Positions 34,168 through 43,283 of a stretch of 64,000 bases of DNA are shown here, one piece after another; position 1 is the first letter of the stretch; each line of letters starts with the position of its first letter. The DNA lies in NCBI GenBank assembly GCA_942491535.1, contig CALOBV010000005.1, positions 248,001 to 312,000 of the forward strand, in the 5' to 3' direction. Under the pieces are notes generated by a model. The model was not told the DNA's origin. It was given only the letters and a program-made list of their open reading frames with translations, and did not search any database. Both the position numbers and the translations under genes were made by a program. This DNA is from JAUVKT01 sp942491535. Its GTDB lineage: Bacteria; Bacteroidota; Bacteroidia; Bacteroidales; VadinHA17.

Positions 34168-35218
34168 CTACTTAACCAGTAACTCAGATTCGGCTGTTTT
34201 ACCAAAGTCGCAGTAAATCGCATTAATAACCTCATTTTTTTTAGGACCGCTTGCATAAGAGACAAAGGCTAGCAAACTGGAATTATTAAGATCAGATATA
34301 TTGAGATTACTATTCTCAAGTACAAGCCTGTACACAGATCCAATATCTATGGCATCACCAGGGATCTGGTCTCCAAACATATCTGTAAGGGTTTGCCTCA
34401 TAACATTATCGTGAGCAAAATCTGTGACTGTTGACCCAAGCTGATACCATGTAGAGTTTGCATCATCAGTATAATAGTTGGCCTGATCTGCTATAAGATT
34501 ATCTTCGATTAGATAGGCTGTAATGGATAAAGATTCGGCATAAATTTTACCAAATCTGACATCTATAGTAGCCGTAATACTACCGGTATCGCCTGTATAG
34601 CTCAAAGATAAACCCACCCTTACTTCATCATATAATTGTCTGAGCTGGGTATTTGAAAGATCCCAGAAAAATTCCCTCCCGGCAACAACGGCCGGAATAC
34701 CTTCCACTCCAAAACTTTCTGCGAGATTAGAGTTATAAACATATTGAAAAGGATCACTATCCCGCATATGATAAGCAACATGCACAATATTTTCGCCTGT
34801 TATACTAACATTCTTTATTGCCGAAATAGCTCTTGGGCAAAATCCACACCATGTGCCTGTAAATTGCTCCAGCAGTACCATCCTCTCATATTTTAAGCCT
34901 GCATCTTCTACAACAGTTAATTACTGATGTACTACTTACAATATCCTGGTACCCGGCATAAACCTCGATAGTTCCAGTCTGTGACGATCTAATATCTGGT
35001 CCGGGAATTAAATTACCTCCGGCATATATATTTATATCAGAAGTTATATTATTACCATTCTGATCAAGAACATTAACCGTTGCCACATCAATATTATCAT
35101 CAAGTATCGTATTCTTATCAAGGCTTATATTGAGTTCAGTAATGCTGTACTCCTTACCACAGGAAGTAAATAAGGTAATTACCAGCAAAATCATAAATTG
35201 TATCGATAAGTTTTTCAT
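34168..35218 (-). pseudogene. Omp28-related lipoprotein split by a frameshift
   Basis: Two reading frames together make one Omp28-related protein. The first (35218 to 34886) encodes a lipoprotein signal with lipobox FTSC and an Ig-like segment, then ends in the implausible tail INCCRRCRLKI. The second frame, one base out, reads TVVEDAGLKYERMVLLEQFT straight into the thioredoxin-like domain with CGFC (34881 to 34168). Removing one base near 34917-34925 would give a continuous protein of about 346 residues. It is either a real +1 frameshift or a sequence error. Omp28-like proteins are surface or periplasmic thioredoxin-fold lipoproteins. A -7 element (TATATTTG, minus strand, 35236-35243) precedes it. 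Confidence 0.75.
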
Positions 35219-35235
35219 GCCCTTTATTTTCTCTG

Positions 35236-35243
35236 CAAATATA
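35236..35243 (-). promoter_or_regulatory. -7 promoter element of the Omp28-like gene
   Basis: The minus strand reads TATATTTG, an exact TAnnTTTG, 17 nt upstream of the ATG at 35218. The intact promoter argues that the frameshifted gene is recent or a sequencing error. Confidence 0.5.
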
Positions 35244-35378
35244 ACATTAGAAAAGTTTATTATTCATGGATATAATAAATGCGATGTATGACAATATTTC
35301 AAACTTACTGTCAAAAATTCATTTCAATCCTAAATGGCATGAAATATGTATATATGTACATGCTTTAATATAATATAA

Positions 35379-35966
35379 ATGAATACACGTAGTATTAATA
35401 ATAAGGAAGATCTGGACTTCGAATTATCAAAGAGATCTACAAATTATCTTCTGCTTTATAAAGCCGGAGCAGAGCAGAGCGAATGTGCTCTTAATAATCT
35501 GAAGCAACTTGATATAAAGGATAAGGAAGTAGGAGAAGTCCTGATTGCAGACGTCTCAAATGTCAGAGATATTCATCCCGAATACAAGGTAGAAAGTGTT
35601 CCTTCTCTCCTGAAATTTTCACTTAATAAACTAATTACTATTTACAAAGGATGTAACGGGAAAGAATTTTATCAATCTGTATTTTCAGGAGACAGACCAA
35701 CTCTTACAGGTAAAGGCGATAGTCCGGCAAAGAGAGTAACTGTATATTCCACTCCAGGCTGTTCATGGTGTACTACTTTGAAGAATTACCTCAGGGAGAA
35801 GAACATTATTTTCTCTGATGTTGATGTATCTTCCGACCAGAAGGCAGCAGAAGCCATGGTAAGGAAAAGTGGACAGCAGGGTGTACCACAAACAGATATA
35901 AATGGAGAAATAATAATCGGTTTTGATAAAGCCAGGATAGACCAGCTTTTAGAAATCGGAAGATAA
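35379..35966 (+). CDS. thioredoxin-like/glutaredoxin two-domain protein
   Basis: 195 residues. The N-terminal about 105 residues have a thioredoxin-like pattern (YLLLYKAGAEQSECALNNL, ESVPSLLKF) but the CxxC site is reduced to a single cysteine. The C-terminal about 80 residues form a glutaredoxin (VYSTPGCSWCTTLKNYLRE, cis-proline in GVPQT, and a C-terminal GFDKARID). Cytoplasmic; no signal peptide. It is followed by a thioredoxin lipoprotein gene (34-bp gap) and groES, apparently one operon for thiol and folding stress. Confidence 0.8.
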   Translation: MNTRSINNKEDLDFELSKRSTNYLLLYKAGAEQSECALNNLKQLDIKDKEVGEVLIADVSNVRDIHPEYKVESVPSLLKFSLNKLITIYKGCNGKEFYQSVFSGDRPTLTGKGDSPAKRVTVYSTPGCSWCTTLKNYLREKNIIFSDVDVSSDQKAAEAMVRKSGQQGVPQTDINGEIIIGFDKARIDQLLEIGR

Positions 35967-36000
35967 AACTAAAATTTAGCAACTATTAAAACTTATAAAT

Positions 36001-36495
36001 ATGAAAAATTTAATTACTCCAGTTCTTGCATTCCTATTTACACTTTCCATAATAGGATGTTCAGGCAATGAGGCAAATGCAAAGGGAAGTGAAAAGGAAA
36101 AAAGTGGTGAAAAAGCGATTCATCTCACCAAGGCAGATTTTATTGAAAAGGTATTCAACTATGAGAATGGTGCTGAAGAATGGAAGTTTGAAGGTGATAT
36201 TCCATGTATTGTTGATTTTTATGCTGACTGGTGTCAACCGTGTAAAATTGCCGGACCTATCCTTGAGGAACTTGCTGCTGAATACGAAGGTAAGATAAAT
36301 GTATACAAGATTGATACAGAAAAGGAAAGAGAACTGGCAGCTGCATTTGGCATACAGAGCATCCCAACTTTCCTTCTATGTCCAGGAGAAGGACTGCCAC
36401 AGATGTTCAGCGGAATCGGCCAGACCCCGGAAGCCACAAAAGAGATGTTTAAAAAAGCTATTGACGAAGTATTATTAACTAAAACAAACAATTAA
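36001..36495 (+). CDS. thioredoxin lipoprotein
   Basis: 164 residues: a lipoprotein signal (lipobox SIIGC, Cys at 20), a short charged linker, and a thioredoxin domain with active site WCQPC and the typical IQSIPTFLL cis-proline loop. The start context (GDIPCIVDFYADW) is that of TrxA, so this looks like a cytoplasmic-type thioredoxin attached to the periplasmic face of a membrane. It is followed by groES 1 bp after the stop. Confidence 0.85.
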   Translation: MKNLITPVLAFLFTLSIIGCSGNEANAKGSEKEKSGEKAIHLTKADFIEKVFNYENGAEEWKFEGDIPCIVDFYADWCQPCKIAGPILEELAAEYEGKINVYKIDTEKERELAAAFGIQSIPTFLLCPGEGLPQMFSGIGQTPEATKEMFKKAIDEVLLTKTNN

Positions 36496-36496
36496 A

Positions 36497-36781
36497 ATGA
36501 AAGAATTGCAGCCAATAAATCAACAGGTTCTATTAGAACTGGAGAATGCAAAAGAGGAGACAACAGTTTCAGGTATTATTATACCCGATACTGCTAAAGA
36601 AAAACCTCAACATGCGAAAGTTATCGCTTTAAGCGGAATTGATAAACCTGAGATAAGTGTGGGTGATGTAGTTTTCTACAAAGCATTTTCGGGTACAGAA
36701 TTAGAATTTGAAGGTAAAAATTATCTGATGATTCCATATGCTGATATCCTTGGAAAGCTAGTCGAAACCGACAGAATCTAA
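36497..36781 (+). CDS. groES: GroES-family co-chaperonin, stand-alone
   Basis: 94 residues with the GroES barrel pattern: an N-terminal strand (LQPINQQVLLELE), the mobile loop (residues about 17-34) with the GroEL-binding triplet SGIIIP, and the C-terminal EFEGKNYLMIPYADILG. No groEL follows; the gene is linked to a thioredoxin lipoprotein with one base between. It may be a second GroES paralogue; the genome probably has a groESL operon elsewhere. An intrinsic terminator lies at 36829-36859. Confidence 0.85.
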   Translation: MKELQPINQQVLLELENAKEETTVSGIIIPDTAKEKPQHAKVIALSGIDKPEISVGDVVFYKAFSGTELEFEGKNYLMIPYADILGKLVETDRI

Positions 36782-36828
36782 CGCTGTAATTATTTTACCG
36801 ACAAATATTAATAATACCGTCTCTATTT

Positions 36829-36859
36829 AAAAAAGTGCTCCATCAGGAGCGCTTTTTTT
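36829..36859 (+). terminator. intrinsic terminator after groES
   Basis: AAAAAAGTGCTCC (36829-36841), loop ATCA, then GGAGCGCTTTTTT (36846-36858). One G-U pair interrupts an otherwise perfect 13-bp stem with A- and T-tracts on its two sides, so it could work in both directions. Confidence 0.85.
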
Positions 36860-36867
36860 ATTTAGCG

Positions 36868-37068
36868 CTCTTCTCCCATTCTCTTCTTCTCCTCTTCTCC
36901 CATTCTCCCATTCTCCCATTCCATTCTCCCCTTCTAGTCTTCTCCCCTTCTCGTCTTCTCCCCTTCTCGTCTTCCCCCTTTGCCCTTTGCCCTTTGCCCT
37001 TCGCCCTTTGCCCTTTCCTCTTCCCTCTTTGCTCTTTGCTCTCTGCTCTTTGCTCTCTGCCCTCTGCC
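36868..37068. repeat. 200-bp pyrimidine-rich tract of short tandem repeats
   Basis: The plus strand is almost purely C/T. Successive blocks are built on CTTCTCCCATT (about 36870-36930), CTTCTCGTCTTCTCCC (about 36928-36975), 7-bp CCCTTTG/CCCTTCG units (about 36975-37015) and 7-bp TGCTCTT/TGCTCTC units (about 37025-37066). Open frames on both strands here are artefacts of the repeat. It fills most of the 384-bp space between groES and the FkbM gene. Confidence 0.9.
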
Positions 37069-37165
37069 ATATGTTGAGTGGCATAAAAAGCTATCTTCTT
37101 TTTCTTTCTTTCTCTAATCTAGAAATACTACATTTATAACTGGTATTTCACTATCCGCATTGAGT

Positions 37166-37933
37166 ATGAATATTGTAAGGCGATTACTATTTAAATTGTT
37201 GGGTAAAAGCCTATATTTCAGAACTATTAGTAAATCATTTCTGATAATGTACAGGATGGGCCTTCTTTCCTGTTTTAAGAAATTTAATACTCATTACCTG
37301 GCAAGAAGGTTAATCAGGAAGGATGATTTTATTATAGATATTGGCGCGAACTTTGGATATTACACCTCTATTTTTGCAGATAAATCCGGAAATTCGGGCA
37401 AAGTATTTGCCGTGGAGCCTGTACAGGAATACCAGAAAATACTGAAATCAAATACAAAAAAATATTCCAACATCGAAATTATTCCTTATGCCTTAAGTGA
37501 CAGGGAGGGTGAGTCTTATATGGGCATACCATCAGATCAGAAATTCAGACATGGGCTTACAAGGATTTCCGAAGATGATAATAAATACGAGGGTGACAGC
37601 ACATATAAGGTACTTACAAAGACTCCCGAATCTCTCTTTGGAAGTATAGACAGGCTTGACTATATTAAGTGTGATATTGAAGGACATGAGGCTAAAGTTA
37701 TGCCTGGATTTAGAAAATTGATCGAAAAATTTCACCCATTGATACAGATAGAGATTGAAAGGCTTAACTTTGGATTAATAAACAATCTTCTTTCAGACCT
37801 GGGCTATAATAGTTTTATTGTATCGGGGAAAAAACTTATACCCCTGGATCCTGATAAGAAAGTTTCATGTGACATTATTTTTATACCAGAATTACGAAAA
37901 GACCAGCTAATCGAAATAATCAAACAACATTAA
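37166..37933 (+). CDS. FkbM-family methyltransferase
   Basis: 255 residues from ATG at 37166 (a TTG at 37160 is less likely). The SAM-binding motif DIGANFGYYTSIFADK and acidic loop VFAVEPVQEY identify the FkbM family; YIKCDIEGHEAKVMPGF is the second family block. These O-methylate sugars or polyketides, often in surface polysaccharide pathways. The malic enzyme gene begins 21 bp after its stop, so the two may share a transcript although they have no obvious functional link. A weak -7-like element TACATTTA is at 37129-37136. Confidence 0.8.
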   Translation: MNIVRRLLFKLLGKSLYFRTISKSFLIMYRMGLLSCFKKFNTHYLARRLIRKDDFIIDIGANFGYYTSIFADKSGNSGKVFAVEPVQEYQKILKSNTKKYSNIEIIPYALSDREGESYMGIPSDQKFRHGLTRISEDDNKYEGDSTYKVLTKTPESLFGSIDRLDYIKCDIEGHEAKVMPGFRKLIEKFHPLIQIEIERLNFGLINNLLSDLGYNSFIVSGKKLIPLDPDKKVSCDIIFIPELRKDQLIEIIKQH

Positions 37934-37954
37934 AAACACTTAAATACCTTAATC

Positions 37955-39280
37955 ATGCCAAAAGTAACTAAAGAACATGCACTAAAGTATCACCAGGCTC
38001 ACCGTCCTGGTAAAATTGAAGTAATACCTACAAAGCCATATTATACTCAATTTGATTTGAGTCTGGCCTATACTCCGGGAGTAGCCTATCCGTGCAAGGA
38101 GATTGAAGCAAATCCTGAAGATGCGAATAAATACACAGCAAGGGGTAACCTGGTTGGAGTTATATCGAATGGAACAGCTGTACTGGGACTTGGAGATATC
38201 GGAGCTCTGGCAGGAAAGCCAGTAATGGAAGGCAAGGGATTACTTTTCAAGGTCTTTGCCGATGTCGATGTTTTTGATATCGAGGTAGATGAAAAAGATG
38301 TCGAAAAAATGATAGAGTTCTGCCGACAAATAGCACCTACATTTGGTGGTATAAACCTGGAAGATATTAAAGCACCCGAGTGTTTTGAGATTGAGGAAAG
38401 ACTTAAAAAGATGCTTGATATTCCTGTATTTCATGATGATCAACATGGAACTGCAATTATCTCGGGTGCCGGATTACTCAACGCCCTGGAGATATCAGGA
38501 AAAAAGATTGAGGAGATGAAAATCGTAGTCAGCGGTGCAGGAGCAAGTGCTATATCCTGTTCGAAGCTATATGTAGGGCTTGGTGTAAAGAGAGAAAATA
38601 TTGTAATGGTAGATAGCAAAGGTGTTATAAACAAGCACCGTAAAGACCTGAATAAGTATAAAAAGTTGTTTGTAACAGACAGGGAATTAACAACCCTCGA
38701 AGAAGCATGTAAAGACGCAGATATGTTCCTGGGACTTTCGGTAGCAGACAAATTGAAACCAAATATGCTTGCTTCAATGGCACCGAATCCAATAGTTTTT
38801 GCAATGGCTAATCCAAACCCGGAAATATCTTACGAGGATGCAATGGCTACTCGCGACGATCTTATTTTTGCAACTGGTCGTTCTGATTATCCAAACCAGA
38901 TAAACAATGTACTTGGTTTTCCATTTATTTTTAGAGGCGCACTGGATGTCTGCGCAACTGATATTAATGAAGAAATGAAACTTGCTGCCGCCTATGCCCT
39001 GGCCGACCTTGCAAAAGAACCGGTACCTTTTGATGTTGCCGGAGCATATAATGTTGATAGCCTTGAATTTGGAAGAGAATATATAATCCCAAAACCCCTC
39101 GACCAACGGCTTATTTCAAAAGTATCAATTGCTGTTGCCAAAGCGGCAATGGACACTGGAGTAGCACGAAAGCCGATTACCGACTGGAAAGAGTATGAAA
39201 GATCGCTCGACGACAGGGTAAGAAAACATATCAAACATATTGGTTCCTGGGCTGTAGATCATATATCTTACGGTGAGTAG
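37955..39280 (+). CDS. malic enzyme (oxaloacetate-decarboxylating malate dehydrogenase), short form
   Basis: 441 residues. Malic N-terminal domain (FDLSLAYTPGVAYPCKEI, RGNLVGVISNGTAVLGLGDI) with catalytic Tyr/Lys (GKPVMEGKGLLFKVFADVD) and metal motif INLEDIKAPECFEIE, then the NAD(P)-binding domain (VVSGAGASAISC). It lacks the phosphotransacetylase-like tail of long MaeB proteins. It interconverts malate and pyruvate with CO2, moving C4 acids and supplying NAD(P)H. A perfect terminator follows at 39299-39331. Confidence 0.9.
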   Translation: MPKVTKEHALKYHQAHRPGKIEVIPTKPYYTQFDLSLAYTPGVAYPCKEIEANPEDANKYTARGNLVGVISNGTAVLGLGDIGALAGKPVMEGKGLLFKVFADVDVFDIEVDEKDVEKMIEFCRQIAPTFGGINLEDIKAPECFEIEERLKKMLDIPVFHDDQHGTAIISGAGLLNALEISGKKIEEMKIVVSGAGASAISCSKLYVGLGVKRENIVMVDSKGVINKHRKDLNKYKKLFVTDRELTTLEEACKDADMFLGLSVADKLKPNMLASMAPNPIVFAMANPNPEISYEDAMATRDDLIFATGRSDYPNQINNVLGFPFIFRGALDVCATDINEEMKLAAAYALADLAKEPVPFDVAGAYNVDSLEFGREYIIPKPLDQRLISKVSIAVAKAAMDTGVARKPITDWKEYERSLDDRVRKHIKHIGSWAVDHISYGE

Positions 39281-39298
39281 GAAGCAGGAAATAAAAGA

Positions 39299-39331
39299 AT
39301 GCCACATCTACGAGAGATGTGGCATTTTTTT
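39299..39331 (+). terminator. strong intrinsic terminator between convergent genes
   Basis: A perfect 11-bp stem ATGCCACATCT/AGATGTGGCAT with loop ACGAG and a following run of seven T. It reaches 1-2 bp into the 3' end of the convergent cytidylate-kinase-like gene (stop at 39330). Confidence 0.92.
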
Positions 39332-40067
39332 ATCCATAGGTACTATTAAGATCTTGTTTGTTATTCTCTCCTTCGGCTTTAATCTTTTTCATCCTGTTCT
39401 CATAATGATAAAAGATAAGATCTGCAATCTGATCAACAGAGTAAGAGCTTCTGTTTATTGTAGCATCGAACAGGTAATCAATATTTAAAGGCTTTTTATC
39501 CAGAAAATTAAGAATAATATTATATCTCTTTTCATCGGTATCAACAACAAACTCCTCAGCATCTTCAATCCCATATTGCCTCTTCTTTATAATGTTTTCT
39601 ACCCTCCAGTAAAAGGGAGCAACCAATCTGATATGTAGTGCTTTTCTAATTCCCCCGGCTATTGACACTCCTCCTCTTCCCACCAGAATAGCGTGCCCTT
39701 CGTTACATATAGAAAGGACAACATCCCTCACTGCCTTATGGATTTTCATATCGCTTAGATAATCGCCCGAAATCGCCATGATCATCTCCGAGAAACCACT
39801 GAATTCATAAGTTTTTAAGGAACTTTCGATCCTTGGCTGATCGGTCTTGAGTCTTCGTGCTGCATCAGTTAATATCTGCTTATCGACCCAATGCCACTTA
39901 TTGGTTTTATATCTTTCGTTTAAAATTGAAACAAGCCTCTTCGCTGTGGCTATAGCATCACAACCTGTTTGTCTTGAAAGGGTAATTATTGGGCCGCAGC
40001 TCCCTGTATTTTCGTTGCGTAAAACTTCACGGTACCTGCTATCAAAATAATTAATAAACTTATCCAT
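39330..40067 (-). CDS. cytidylate-kinase-like family protein
   Basis: 245 residues. The P-loop region is ITLSRQTGCDAIATAKRL, the form seen in the cytidylate-kinase-like (Cytidylate_kin2) family, with HWVDKQILTDAARRL, AILVGRGGVSIAGG and a C-terminal helical end. The substrate is unknown; it is not the housekeeping CMP kinase, whose P-loop is GPSGSGKS. Convergent with the malic enzyme gene; the upstream 310-bp region holds no gene. Confidence 0.75.
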   Translation of the reverse strand: MDKFINYFDSRYREVLRNENTGSCGPIITLSRQTGCDAIATAKRLVSILNERYKTNKWHWVDKQILTDAARRLKTDQPRIESSLKTYEFSGFSEMIMAISGDYLSDMKIHKAVRDVVLSICNEGHAILVGRGGVSIAGGIRKALHIRLVAPFYWRVENIIKKRQYGIEDAEEFVVDTDEKRYNIILNFLDKKPLNIDYLFDATINRSSYSVDQIADLIFYHYENRMKKIKAEGENNKQDLNSTYG

Positions 40068-40377
40068 CAGGGTAAATCATAATTAGAAATAAACCGGACA
40101 CTTATAAAAAAATCAAACTATCCCGGATTTCCGGATGAGAAGCTATCTCCAGAAGAGAACCATATCAGCACTATAATATACTAAATTATCCGGTCAATTG
40201 GAAATTATTCGCGGTAAACAGTGTTCACCGAAGCATGGGAGTCTTTTGCCGAGCCAGAGAAACAAATTACATATTAACCAGATAACAATGAACCACGTTT
40301 GTTTAACTATTCGTATATTTATTATGAAACAAACTATTCAAGCTTGATTAGGAGTAACAATTAAAAACAATAAAGCT
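40068..40377. other. 310-bp intergenic region between divergent genes
   Basis: No credible ORF. A -7-like TATATTTA at 40314-40321 and a purine-rich TTAGGAGTAAC about 20-30 nt before the NfeD start probably belong to the nfeD-SPFH operon. I found no -7 element for the minus-strand kinase-like gene and no hairpin. Confidence 0.5.
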
Positions 40378-40830
40378 ATGGACTCAGAATTTTTTATGCG
40401 ACCAGATCTATTCTGGTTTTTACTTGGACTGGCATTTTTCCTATTTGAACTGATAATACCGGGCTTTGTAATCTTTTTCTTCGGACTTGGTGCATGGGTA
40501 ACATCACTGATATGCCTTGTGGCTAATCCGGGACTTGATTTGCAAATAATTATTTTTTCCATCACCTCGATTCTGTCGCTAATTCTTCTCCGAAATATGT
40601 TCACAAAGAGGTTCTTCAATAAAGACGGAAGTTCTCCTGACATATTGGACGATGAGTTTATTGGTAAAGAGGCAGTTGCCATAGTGGATATTGCCAAAGG
40701 ATCAAGGGGTCGTGTAGAATTTAAAGGAGCTCCATGGACAGCCAGTTCAGATGAAGATATCAAAAAAGGACAGACTGTTGTGATCACCGAAAAAGAGAGT
40801 ATTAATTTAATCGTTAAACCAAAAAACTAA
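40378..40830 (+). CDS. NfeD-family membrane protein
   Basis: 150 residues: two to three N-terminal membrane helices (about 12-65) and a C-terminal OB-fold domain (about 80-150, IGKEAVAIVDIAKGSRGRVEFKGAPWTA) typical of short NfeD proteins. NfeD partners SPFH (stomatin-like) proteins, and the SPFH gene starts 5 bp after the stop, confirming the pair. Role: membrane microdomain organisation and protein quality control. Confidence 0.88.
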   Translation: MDSEFFMRPDLFWFLLGLAFFLFELIIPGFVIFFFGLGAWVTSLICLVANPGLDLQIIIFSITSILSLILLRNMFTKRFFNKDGSSPDILDDEFIGKEAVAIVDIAKGSRGRVEFKGAPWTASSDEDIKKGQTVVITEKESINLIVKPKN

Positions 40831-40835
40831 TTATT

Positions 40836-41756
40836 ATGGATACAAGTACTATTTTACTAATTGGTATTATTTTTCTGATATTTATCCTTATAGTCTCGTC
40901 GCTTAAGGTTGTACCTCAGAGACAGGCATATATTATTGAAAGACTGGGAAAATATAATACCACATTTACTGCCGGATTTCATATCCTGATTCCATTTGTT
41001 GATAAGATACGCTATAAGCACACACTAAAAGAACAGGCAATTGATGTTGCATCCCAAACCTGTATCACAAGGGATAACATCTCTGTAGAAGTAGACGGCA
41101 TACTCTACCTCCAGGTTATGGATCCAATGAAAGCTTCCTATGGTATAGATCACTACAGATTTGCATCTATCCAGATTGCCCAGACCACCATGAGGAGTGT
41201 TATTGGTAAAATGGAGCTCGATAAAACATTTGAGGAACGTGACGTAATAAACGTTTCAATTGTCGACGCTGTTGATAAGGCAAGCGATCCATGGGGAGTG
41301 AAAGTTTCCCGCTACGAAGTAAAGAACATTGTTCCTCCACAGAGTATCAAAGATGCTATGGAAAAACAGATGCGTGCTGAGAGAGAGAAAAGGGCAACTA
41401 TTGCAGAATCAGAAGGCGAAAAACAGGCAAAAATAAATGTTGCACAGGGTGAAAAACAATCTGATATAGAAAGATCTGAAGGTGAGATGCAAAAAAGGAT
41501 CAACGAAGCCAAGGGACGGGCATCAGAGATTGAGCAAGTTGCCAATGCAACGGCCAAAGGGCTGTCTGCCATTGCAAAATCGATTGGCGATAAAAATGGT
41601 ATGGATGCTGTTAACCTGAGAATTGCAGAGCAGTATCTGACCGAGTTTGGAAAACTTGCCAAAGAAAATAATACAATGATTCTACCCAGTAATCTCAGCG
41701 ACGTTGCCGGCATAGTAGCTACAGCAACAAAGGTTTTTAATGAGACAAAAGGCTAA
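40836..41756 (+). CDS. SPFH/stomatin-like membrane protein (paraslipin/QmcA type)
   Basis: 306 residues: one N-terminal membrane helix (about 5-25), the SPFH/Band 7 domain (VVPQRQAYIIERLGKYNTTF, ISVEVDGILYLQVMDPMKASYG), then a coiled coil rich in Glu/Lys/Ala (REKRATIAESEGEKQAKINV). This is the paraslipin pattern. It forms large oligomers on the inner membrane with NfeD. A terminator follows at 41810-41845. Confidence 0.9.
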   Translation: MDTSTILLIGIIFLIFILIVSSLKVVPQRQAYIIERLGKYNTTFTAGFHILIPFVDKIRYKHTLKEQAIDVASQTCITRDNISVEVDGILYLQVMDPMKASYGIDHYRFASIQIAQTTMRSVIGKMELDKTFEERDVINVSIVDAVDKASDPWGVKVSRYEVKNIVPPQSIKDAMEKQMRAEREKRATIAESEGEKQAKINVAQGEKQSDIERSEGEMQKRINEAKGRASEIEQVANATAKGLSAIAKSIGDKNGMDAVNLRIAEQYLTEFGKLAKENNTMILPSNLSDVAGIVATATKVFNETKG

Positions 41757-41765
41757 GAGCTCCAC

Positions 41766-41798
41766 CTTCGCTACATTGTAGCTTCGGCGGACGGAGAA
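41766..41798. repeat. palindromic element near GCTACATTGTAGC
   Basis: GCTAC-att-GTAGC forms the centre of an imperfect palindrome flanked by CTTC and TTCGGCGGACGG, just after the SPFH gene. Its look, a short dyad inside GC-richer sequence than the surroundings, recalls dispersed repetitive palindromes; whether it recurs in the genome cannot be seen here. Confidence 0.4.
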
Positions 41799-41809
41799 AG
41801 GGCTAAGAG

Positions 41810-41845
41810 AAAAGGGTACCAATATTCAACTGGCACCCTTTTCTT
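41810..41845 (+). terminator. terminator of the NfeD-SPFH operon
   Basis: AAAAGGGTACC (41810-41820) pairs with GGCACCCTTTT (41832-41842) with one mismatch, followed by CTTT. A degenerate run of CTTTAGG units follows to 41876 and enters the 3' end of the convergent peptidase gene. Confidence 0.7.
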
Positions 41846-41858
41846 TAGGCTTTAGGCT

Positions 41859-43262
41859 TTAGGCCTTAGACTTTAGTTCCTTATTTGTCTCCGCTTCTAC
41901 ATCATCAATGCTCTTTGGCTTTGCTTTGCCAAGTAACTCATACCCGCTTTCTGTAATCAGGAAATCCTCTTCATTTCTAATACCCCCGAAATTCCTGAAG
42001 TCATTTACCCTGTCATAATTAATATAATCTTTATTATGACCATCTTTCATCCAGCTGTCTATTAGCTCGGGAATAAAATATATTCCTGGTTCAATTGTAA
42101 GCACAAAACCAGGTTCAAGCTTACGGCCCAGCCTGAGTGATTTAATTCCAAACTGGGTAGGCTTGGGCTCACCATCCCACCCTACGTAAACCTCACCAAG
42201 GTCTTCCATATCGTGTACATCCATACCCATCATATGTCCCAGTCCACACGGAAAGAAAAGGGCATGTGCCCCACTGGCAACAGCATTATCCACATCTCCC
42301 TTCATTAATCCCATATCTTTCATCCCTCTGACAATTACCCTGGCAGACTCAAGGTATATATCCCTGAATGGAATCCCGGGTTTTAACATAGATATAGACG
42401 TATTATGACTATCCAGTGTCAGCGTATAGATATCTCTCTGCAAGGGTGTAAACCTCGTATCAACCGGTACAGTACTTGAAAGATCGGCACAATAACCCGA
42501 TTCAACTTCAGCACCACAGTCAAGTAAGAATAGGTCACCTTTTTTAAGGACATTCCCATGATAATGATTGTGAAGTGTTTGTCCGTTTATTGTAGCAATT
42601 ATCGGGAATGAAATCCTGGCACCTGAAGCTTCTGCTATCCTGTTTACTTCTGCTGCAATCTCGGCTTCGGTAACTCCGGGTTGTGCCATTCTCATCGCTG
42701 CAGTATGCATGTTAACAGATATATCAGCCGCCTTCCTGATCTCATCAATTTCCTCATTCGATTTATAGTTACGCTGATTTATAACAGCTAAAACAAGTTC
42801 AAGCGAAAATTCCTGTCCTGCCTCAGGCGGCAGGACTCCAAGCCATTCAAATAATTTAATCTTATTCTCAGCCCTGTAAGGAGGAAGGAAATGTATCTTT
42901 CTTCCCCTGGTTTGAGTATTAGACAATAGCTCAACAAGTGACTTAATCGGAGCAGATTTTTCTACTCCAAATAGGGAAACTCTTTCTGAAAGAGTTGGTT
43001 GAGGACCCATCCACACAAAGTCCTCAACGCTTAAATCATTTCCAAATAAAGTATCTTCGCCTGTATCGCAATCCAGAACGCCAGCCAGGAAGGGGAAATC
43101 AAGGCCGAAAAAATACCTGAAAGTACTATCCTGGTGAAAATGAAAGGGATTATCTGCATAATTCATCGGACTCTCATCATTACCCAGTAATAATATTAAT
43201 CCCGATCCAACAGTCTTTCTCAGTTTGTTACGCCTGGCAACAAATAATTCTTTTGACAACAT
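41859..43262 (-). CDS. Xaa-Pro aminopeptidase (M24B, aminopeptidase P)
   Basis: 467 residues: an N-terminal creatinase-like domain (about 1-165) and a pita-bread catalytic domain with metal ligands in LLDCGAEVESGYCADLSST (two Asp), GLGHMMGMDVHD (His), TIEPGIYF (Glu) and RNEEDFLIT (Glu). It removes N-terminal residues from Xaa-Pro peptides. It is last in the operon with the hydroxyproline dehydratase (21-bp gap) and its activase, which suggests a route from proline/hydroxyproline peptides to free imino acids. Confidence 0.9.
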   Translation of the reverse strand: MLSKELFVARRNKLRKTVGSGLILLLGNDESPMNYADNPFHFHQDSTFRYFFGLDFPFLAGVLDCDTGEDTLFGNDLSVEDFVWMGPQPTLSERVSLFGVEKSAPIKSLVELLSNTQTRGRKIHFLPPYRAENKIKLFEWLGVLPPEAGQEFSLELVLAVINQRNYKSNEEIDEIRKAADISVNMHTAAMRMAQPGVTEAEIAAEVNRIAEASGARISFPIIATINGQTLHNHYHGNVLKKGDLFLLDCGAEVESGYCADLSSTVPVDTRFTPLQRDIYTLTLDSHNTSISMLKPGIPFRDIYLESARVIVRGMKDMGLMKGDVDNAVASGAHALFFPCGLGHMMGMDVHDMEDLGEVYVGWDGEPKPTQFGIKSLRLGRKLEPGFVLTIEPGIYFIPELIDSWMKDGHNKDYINYDRVNDFRNFGGIRNEEDFLITESGYELLGKAKPKSIDDVEAETNKELKSKA

Positions 43263-43283
43263 ATCTGTAATATTGGTTGGTTA

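Noticed and set aside
36827..37084. ORFs of 70-85 residues on both strands
   Set aside because: They are translations of the low-complexity C/T tract and have no protein-like composition.
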